Of a stretch of 64,000 nucleotides of DNA, positions 59,802 through 64,000 are shown piece by piece. The notes under the pieces were generated by a model, which saw only the letters and a list, made by a program, of their open reading frames with translations, did no database searches and was not told the origin of the DNA. Source of the DNA: Bacterioplanoides pacificum (GTDB lineage: Bacteria > Pseudomonadota > Gammaproteobacteria > Pseudomonadales > Oceanobacteraceae); the NCBI RefSeq assembly GCF_042648445.1, contig NZ_JBHRYB010000010.1, positions 12,669-76,668 on the forward strand, in the 5' to 3' direction. Position numbers and translations under genes: made by a program. The number at the start of each line of letters is the position of its first letter. The first letter of the stretch is position 1.

Positions 59802-60602
59802 TCAGGCCGGTTGTAACTGATATTGCACCAGTTGATCCGGGTTGAGCAGCATGACGGTTTGTTTGCCGCTGCTGAGGTCGACGTCTTTCAGCCAGCTGGT
59901 GGCGAATTCCGGTAATAACTCGTGGGCACCCTGGTCGTGTTGTAGGGCGTCGCAGCTGAAAACTTCGCCGATATCATCAACCCGCAGGCCGACCACCGAG
60001 TTTTGCTGGTCCTGCAGCATAATCACCGTTGGCCGTACGCTGGCGCTGATCATGCCTATGGCATCGCTGAATAACTCCTGTAGCCGTACCAGAGTGGTAC
60101 GTTTCTGTTCGTTCAGTATTTCCAGGGCCTGCTCAGTTTGCCCCTGGTCGCGTAGCTGCAGCAGTTCATCCGCCAGTGCGTGAATGCGGCGGTGCGGCGC
60201 ATCAAACTTTTGCAGCAGTTGCGCCAGTGCGCTGTTATCGCTGCGGAAGTTATCGTACCAGCGACCAAATGCACACTGGTGCGGGTCTCTGGCTTTGCTG
60301 AACTCATTGCCGTGGCGCAGGCTTTGTTCCAGGGCGTCCAGCCAGTCGATATGATCCTGTTCACGTGCCCGTAACAGCGTGGTCAGTTCATCAACCTGAT
60401 GCAGAGCCGAGTGTTGTCCCAGCAACTCGGCCAGAGACAGGACCACACAGGGTTCACCTTCAAACTCGACCATGTCGTGTTGCTTACCCTGACCCGATGC
60501 GACCCGGGTGATGCGCAGGCTGCTGTCGGCGGTGATAAAGCGCACGCTGTTAATAGTCACGGCATAATGTTGCCGGGCGTGACGAAAACTGAGGTATTCC
60601 AT
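59802..60602 (-). CDS. CheW-like protein with an inserted zinc-binding CZB domain
   Basis: A 266-aa protein. An N-terminal CheW half (about 1-68, with VEFEGEPCVVLSLAELLG) and a C-terminal CheW half (about 190-265, with GLRVDDIGEVF and VMLLNPDQLV) are separated by a chemoreceptor zinc-binding (CZB) helical domain. The CZB signature is DHIDWLDALEQSL at about 81-93, CAFGRWY at about 111-117 and PHRRIHALADELL, giving the usual three His and one Cys ligands. It would couple zinc or oxidant (HOCl) status to a CheA kinase. It is a single gene, not beside other che genes. Confidence 0.8.
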   Translation of the reverse strand: MEYLSFRHARQHYAVTINSVRFITADSSLRITRVASGQGKQHDMVEFEGEPCVVLSLAELLGQHSALHQVDELTTLLRAREQDHIDWLDALEQSLRHGNEFSKARDPHQCAFGRWYDNFRSDNSALAQLLQKFDAPHRRIHALADELLQLRDQGQTEQALEILNEQKRTTLVRLQELFSDAIGMISASVRPTVIMLQDQQNSVVGLRVDDIGEVFSCDALQHDQGAHELLPEFATSWLKDVDLSSGKQTVMLLNPDQLVQYQLQPA

Positions 60603-60674
60603 AACTAAAGCACCGCAAAAATAAATCGACCGCCTCAGTATAGACAGGCTGGTTGGTTTACGTGTTTGGCAGGG

Positions 60675-62906
60675 TTAAAGGGTATCGAGCGGATCGATAT
60701 CCAGATGCCATCGCACCCGGTTAAACCCTTTTTGCTGCTCCAGAAACTGCACCAGCGCTTCGGCAACCCGATGCAGGGCGGAGCGTTCGTTGGCGAAAAT
60801 CTGTAGCTGCTGGCGGAAACGGCCATTGCGGCGCTCCATAATAGCGGGGAAGGGACCTAACAGATTCAGCCCCTGTTGTTTCAGCTGCAACCCCTGGCGG
60901 TCGTGTTGCTGGTGGTGATGGCGCTGGAATTGCTGGATAAAATCGCGTGCCAGTTGCAGCAGCTGTTGTGCCTGGTTGCGGTCTTCACATTCGCTGCGTA
61001 ATAACGCCATAAAGCTGTAAGGCGGCAGTTGTTGCTGATTGCGCTGTTGCAGCAGCGACAGTGCTAAGGCGTGGTAACCGTTGTCGAGTAACAGATTCAG
61101 CTGCGGATGGTCGGCATATAACGTCTGAATCCAGACTTCGCCGGGAGATTCCGCCCGCCCGGCCCGGCCGGCCACCTGCAGAATCAGTTGTGCGCTGTGT
61201 TCCATGCCACGGAAATCGGCGCTGAATAAACCGGAGTCACTGTCGAGTATGGTGACCATAGTGACATCCGGGAAATGATGCCCTTTGGCCAGCATCTGGG
61301 TGCCCACCAGGATGCAGGGGCCGCCGTTGTGGATATCGTCGAATAACTGATCGAAGGCTTGTTTGTTACGAACGCTGTCGCGGTCGACCCGGCGTACCGG
61401 GAAATCAGCAAACAGCTGCTTCAGTTGTTGTTCGATGCGTTCTGTGCCCTGGCCTATCGGTTCGATATCCGGGCTGTGGCAGCTGGGGCAATGACCGGGA
61501 ATACCCTGCTGAAAATCACAATGGTGGCAGTGCAGGTGGGCCGGGCTCTGATGCAGGGTCAGGCGGGCGTCACAGCGCCGGCATTCAGCCATCCAGCCAC
61601 ACTGGCGGCAAGCCAGCAGCGGGGCAAAACCGCGACGATTAATAAACACCAGCACCTGCTTGCCTGCCTGCAGATGCTGTTGCATTTTCGCCAGAACCGG
61701 CTGGGCAAATCCCGCGGTCAGTGGCTGATGCAGAATGCTGTGTAACTTCATCGCCGGCGGCCTGGCATTGCCGGCACGGCGCAACAGTTTGAGGTGCAGA
61801 TATTTGCCGCTCAGGGCATTGTGTAAGGTTTCCAGCGATGGTGTGGCTGAGCCAAGCAACACGGGTACACCGGTTTTACTGGCCCGTACCAGAGCAAAAT
61901 CGCGTGCCGAATAGCGCAGGCCGTCCTGCTGCTTGAAGGACGCATCATGTTCTTCATCGAGGATGATCAGGCCCAGGTCCGGCATCGGGGTAAACACCGC
62001 GGAACGAGTGCCGATCAGAATACGGGCCTTGCCTTCTTTGCACTGGCGCCAGCCCTGTAAACGCTCACGATCATTGAGGCCGGAATGTAATAACGCCACC
62101 GGCACATCAAAACGGGCACGAAAACGGCCAACGGTTTGTGGGGTCAGGCCGATTTCCGGTACCAATACCAGTACCTGTTTGCCGGTTGCCAGTGCTTTAC
62201 TGATCAGCTGCAGGTACACCTCGGTTTTGCCGGAGCCGGTGACGCCTTCCAGCAGGCTGGGCTTAAAGCTGCCCAGATGCTGGCTGATCTGTTGCAGCGC
62301 TTTGTGTTGTTCGTCGTTGAGTGGCAACGGGTCGGCGATCGTGGTAGCAATCGCCGGTACGGGAAGTTGTTGGCGGGGGCTGATCAGCCCCAGCTCTGCC
62401 AGGCGTTTCAGCTGTGCCTGGCTGTAGCCCTGTGAGGTCAGCTCTTTATGCGACCACTGCGAATGTTGTTGGAACAGCTGCCATAAGGCGCGTTGCTTTT
62501 CGCCTTTCAGATCCGCTGAGTGAGCATCGGGTTGTCTCAGCCATACTTTTTCATCGACTTCACTGAGTTCGCAGCCGCGCCGTAACATGACCGGCAGGGC
62601 CAGCTCCAGCACTTCGCCCAGGCTGTGGTGGTAGTAGCCTGCCAGCCACTGACACAGCTGCAACGTCGGCTCATCAACTACCGGTTCGTCATCCAGCCGC
62701 TGCAGCAGGGGTTTCAGCTTGTTGTGGGGCACGTCGGTGTGTTCATGACAGCCGATCACAATGCCGGTTAACACCTGGCGGCCAAATTCAACCCGCACCC
62801 GCTGGCCTGGCTGATAACAGCCAGCGTTTTCATTGGCGGCGGGTAAATAATCAAATAAGCGCCGCAGTGGCACAGGCAGGGCGATGGTTACAACAAAAAA
62901 GGGCAT
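60675..62906 (-). CDS. priA: Primosomal replication restart helicase PriA
   Basis: A 743-aa superfamily 2 helicase that reloads the replisome at repaired forks. The N-terminal 3'-end-binding domain is FFVVTIALPVPLRRLFDYLP. Walker A is LLEGVTGSGKTEVYLQL at about 222-238, DEEH box LIILDEEHDASFKQQDG at about 316-332, and the zinc-binding cysteines are CRQCGWMAECRRCDA...CHHC...CPSC at about 432-480. The C-terminus holds helicase motifs (QVAGRAGR). The length matches the family (~730). It is divergent from rpmE. Confidence 0.97.
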   Translation of the reverse strand: MPFFVVTIALPVPLRRLFDYLPAANENAGCYQPGQRVRVEFGRQVLTGIVIGCHEHTDVPHNKLKPLLQRLDDEPVVDEPTLQLCQWLAGYYHHSLGEVLELALPVMLRRGCELSEVDEKVWLRQPDAHSADLKGEKQRALWQLFQQHSQWSHKELTSQGYSQAQLKRLAELGLISPRQQLPVPAIATTIADPLPLNDEQHKALQQISQHLGSFKPSLLEGVTGSGKTEVYLQLISKALATGKQVLVLVPEIGLTPQTVGRFRARFDVPVALLHSGLNDRERLQGWRQCKEGKARILIGTRSAVFTPMPDLGLIILDEEHDASFKQQDGLRYSARDFALVRASKTGVPVLLGSATPSLETLHNALSGKYLHLKLLRRAGNARPPAMKLHSILHQPLTAGFAQPVLAKMQQHLQAGKQVLVFINRRGFAPLLACRQCGWMAECRRCDARLTLHQSPAHLHCHHCDFQQGIPGHCPSCHSPDIEPIGQGTERIEQQLKQLFADFPVRRVDRDSVRNKQAFDQLFDDIHNGGPCILVGTQMLAKGHHFPDVTMVTILDSDSGLFSADFRGMEHSAQLILQVAGRAGRAESPGEVWIQTLYADHPQLNLLLDNGYHALALSLLQQRNQQQLPPYSFMALLRSECEDRNQAQQLLQLARDFIQQFQRHHHQQHDRQGLQLKQQGLNLLGPFPAIMERRNGRFRQQLQIFANERSALHRVAEALVQFLEQQKGFNRVRWHLDIDPLDTL

Positions 62907-62914
62907 GAAAAGGC

Positions 62915-62942
62915 TTGCTGATGACGTTGGCTCTGGTATTAT
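62915..62942 (+). promoter_or_regulatory. Sigma-70 promoter candidate for rpmE
   Basis: TTGCTG and TATTAT are separated by 16 bp in the priA-rpmE divergent gap, about 105 bp before the rpmE start. The long 5' leader would leave room for post-transcriptional control, but I see no defined structure. Confidence 0.5.
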
Positions 62943-63046
62943 GCGCGTCCTTATGCCCCATGCAAGGGCTACTTTAACTTAGCAATCAGTAACGCGGTGC
63001 TGACAGAGGTTCTGTTAGTGGCGGCGCGAAGATTAAGAGGTTTGTT

Positions 63047-63256
63047 ATGCAAAACGATATTCAACCAGAATACGCAGAACTGGTCGCTACCTGCTCTTGC
63101 GGTAACGTGATCAACACTAAATCCACTAAGCCTGGCACTATGGCTCTGGATGTATGCTCTGCTTGTCACCCATTCTACACTGGTAAGCAGAAAGTTCTGG
63201 ATACCGGCGGTCGTATCGACAAGTTCAAGAAGCGTTTTGGTGCTTTCAAGAAGTAA
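63047..63256 (+). CDS. rpmE: Ribosomal protein L31 (zinc-binding form)
   Basis: A 69-aa large-subunit protein. CSCGNV at about 17-22 and CSACHPFYTGKQ at about 37-48 give the C-x-C...C-x2-C zinc ligands of the RpmE C+ type, so it is expressed under zinc-sufficient conditions. The basic C-terminus DKFKKRFGAFKK is normal. It has a strong ribosome site region (aagaggtttgtt) and a strong terminator. Confidence 0.97.
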   Translation: MQNDIQPEYAELVATCSCGNVINTKSTKPGTMALDVCSACHPFYTGKQKVLDTGGRIDKFKKRFGAFKK

Positions 63257-63271
63257 GCTACCAGGCGTTAG

Positions 63272-63299
63272 AAAAAACCCGCTGCGGCGGGTTTTTTTG
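63272..63299 (+). terminator. Rho-independent terminator of rpmE
   Basis: An AAAAAACCCGC-tgcg-GCGGGTTTTTTT stem with flanking A and T runs, 15 bp after the stop. Confidence 0.9.
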
Positions 63300-63310
63300 T
63301 GTCTGTTATT

Positions 63311-63517
63311 TGTATGGCGGGTGCCAGCGAATGAATCTTCGGGGACAGGGTCCCCTCCTACAGAATTTGGTCTTGCGTAGGAGTGGACCCTGTCCGCGAT
63401 AAAACCAGCGGCCATAAAAAAACCCGCCGAAGCGGGTTTTTTGAATAGGACGTTTAGGTCTTATTACTCCAGGCATCCTTGCCTTACGCCCTTCGGGCCA
63501 GCCTCCGGCTGTTATAA
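63311..63517. repeat. 207-bp direct repeat, copy 1 (REPIN plus terminator)
   Basis: It is almost identical to 63544-63750 (two visible differences), period 233 bp. It contains an inverted REP pair (cggggacagggtcccctcctac / gtaggagtggaccctgtccgcg), a terminator hairpin at 63417-63443, and a gcccttcgggcc palindrome. The short ORFs inside it are artefacts of the duplication. Confidence 0.85.
63417..63443. terminator. Bidirectional terminator hairpin (repeat copy 1)
   Basis: An AAAAAACCCGCC-gaa-GCGGGTTTTTT-type stem with A and T runs on either side, usable for tuf (minus strand) and from the rpmE side. Confidence 0.8.
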
Positions 63518-63543
63518 TTTGATCCAGTCAAATTATTCGACTT

Positions 63544-63750
63544 TGTATGTCGGGTGCCAGCGAATGAATCTTCGGGGACAGGGTCCCCTCCTACAGAATT
63601 TGGTCTTGCGTAGGAGCGGACCCTGTCCGCGATAAAACCAGCGGCCATAAAAAAACCCGCCGAAGCGGGTTTTTTGAATAGGACGTTTAGGTCTTATTAC
63701 TCCAGGCATCCTTGCCTTACGCCCTTCGGGCCAGCCTCCGGCTGTTATAA
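63544..63750. repeat. 207-bp direct repeat, copy 2 (REPIN plus terminator)
   Basis: The second copy of the 63311-63517 segment, again with the REP pair (here reading gtaggagcggaccctgtccgcg) and the hairpin at 63650-63676. It lies directly downstream of tuf. Confidence 0.85.
63650..63676. terminator. Terminator hairpin downstream of tuf (repeat copy 2)
   Basis: The same AAAAAACCCGCCGAAGCGGG-type stem with T-runs. It is the first strong terminator after the tuf stop on the minus strand. Confidence 0.85.
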
Positions 63751-63765
63751 AACGCTCCGGGCGTT

Positions 63766-64000
63766 TTATTCAATAATAGACGCTACAACACCAGCACCAA
63801 CAGTACGGCCGCCTTCACGGATCGCGAAGCGCAGACCTTCGTCCATCGCGATTGGTGCGATCAGCTCAACCGACAGAGTTACGTTGTCACCTGGCATAAC
63901 CATTTCAACGCCTTCTGGCAGCTCAACAGCACCGGTCACGTCAGTGGTACGGAAGTAGAACTGTGGACGGTAACCTTTGAAGAATGGCGTGTGACGGCCA
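63766..64000 (-). CDS. tuf: Elongation factor Tu, C-terminal part (cut by window edge)
   Basis: The last ~77 residues of EF-Tu domain 3: RHTPFFKGYRPQFYFRTTDV, GAVELPEGVEMVMPGDNV, RFAIREGGRTVGAGVVASII, ending E-stop. EF-Tu delivers aminoacyl-tRNA to the ribosome. The rest lies beyond base 64000. It is followed by REP palindromes and terminators. Confidence 0.96.
   Translation of the reverse strand, partial: GRHTPFFKGYRPQFYFRTTDVTGAVELPEGVEMVMPGDNVTLSVELIAPIAMDEGLRFAIREGGRTVGAGVVASIIE

Noticed and set aside
63441..63958. Repeated short plus-strand frames beginning MNRTFRSYY
   Set aside because: They occur because of the 207-bp duplication and then run antisense into tuf; they overlap terminators and REPs.
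1..64000. CRISPR arrays, rRNA and tRNA genes
   Set aside because: No regularly spaced direct repeats and no recognisable tRNA cloverleaf or rRNA sequence on either strand; the repeats found are REPs or simple tandem duplications.

Overview
The window is a 64 kb piece of a gammaproteobacterial chromosome of moderate GC content. Gene content and order match the pseudomonad/oceanospirillalean lineage. The markers are the pilGHIJK-chpABC chemosensory cluster next to gshB-tonB-yqgE-ruvX-pyrR-pyrB-pyrC', the cyaA / lppL-lysA-dapF-DUF484 block, a SutA-type RNA polymerase-binding protein, and speA/speE. A marine Oceanospirillales relative (Thalassolituus/Oceanobacter-like) is my best guess. No rRNA, tRNA or CRISPR array was seen.

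Layout. (1) 0.2-5.1 kb is an accessory region. It holds an unknown gene, a NADAR-family gene remnant, and then what reads as a small integron-type cassette array without a visible integrase: a Cass2/GyrI-like effector-binding protein, a three-gene restriction-modification cassette, and a ParE-type toxin-antitoxin pair. Each cassette is followed by an attC-like imperfect palindrome. A peptidase S51 remnant ends the region, and a LexA-box-like palindrome lies upstream. (2) 5.1-14.4 kb: spermidine synthase and arginine decarboxylase (divergent), SutA, a DUF3047 protein, an internally deleted phosphoesterase gene, an HscC-type Hsp70 with its J-like membrane partner, and a YigB-type HAD phosphatase. 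(3) 14.5-26.4 kb, minus strand: DUF484, dapF, lysA, lppL, cyaA, pyrC', pyrB, pyrR, ruvX, yqgE, tonB-like, gshB. xerC and cyaY, usual members of this block, are missing. (4) 26.6-39.6 kb: the complete Pil-Chp twitching chemosensory operon, with a 2161-residue ChpA hybrid kinase and a secreted protein of unknown function at its end.

(5) 39.7-46.2 kb is an AT-richer surface-polysaccharide island. It has two convergent three-gene units: pyruvyltransferase, kinase-like protein and GT4 glycosyltransferase on the plus strand; O-antigen ligase/polymerase, GT52-like protein and capsule-synthesis-like protein on the minus strand. (6) 46.2-51.1 kb is an S-adenosylmethionine-cycle cluster on the minus strand: an ArsR-methyltransferase regulator (SahR-like) with a palindromic operator, metK, ahcY and metF. 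REP/REPIN palindromes fill its intergenic spaces. (7) 51.1-54.2 kb is an insertion between 90-bp direct repeats. It carries a 5'-truncated IS630 transposase and an AT-rich pair of unknown genes: a PP-loop ATPase with a cysteine cluster, and a protein with a ParB/sulfiredoxin-like GGKHR motif. (8) 54.2-64 kb: a small Cys-containing protein, a metallo-beta-lactamase-fold lipoprotein, a class II glutamine amidotransferase, a YciA-like thioesterase, TRAP permeases without a binding protein, a NifX-like protein, pgpA, a CheW protein split by a zinc-binding CZB domain, priA, rpmE, a 207-bp tandem duplication with REPs and terminators, and the 3' end of tuf.

The parts most worth following up are the integrase-less cassette array with its restriction-modification cassette, and the repeat-flanked PP-loop/ParB-Srx-like gene pair. 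All functional statements come from reading motifs and gene order. No database search was run.
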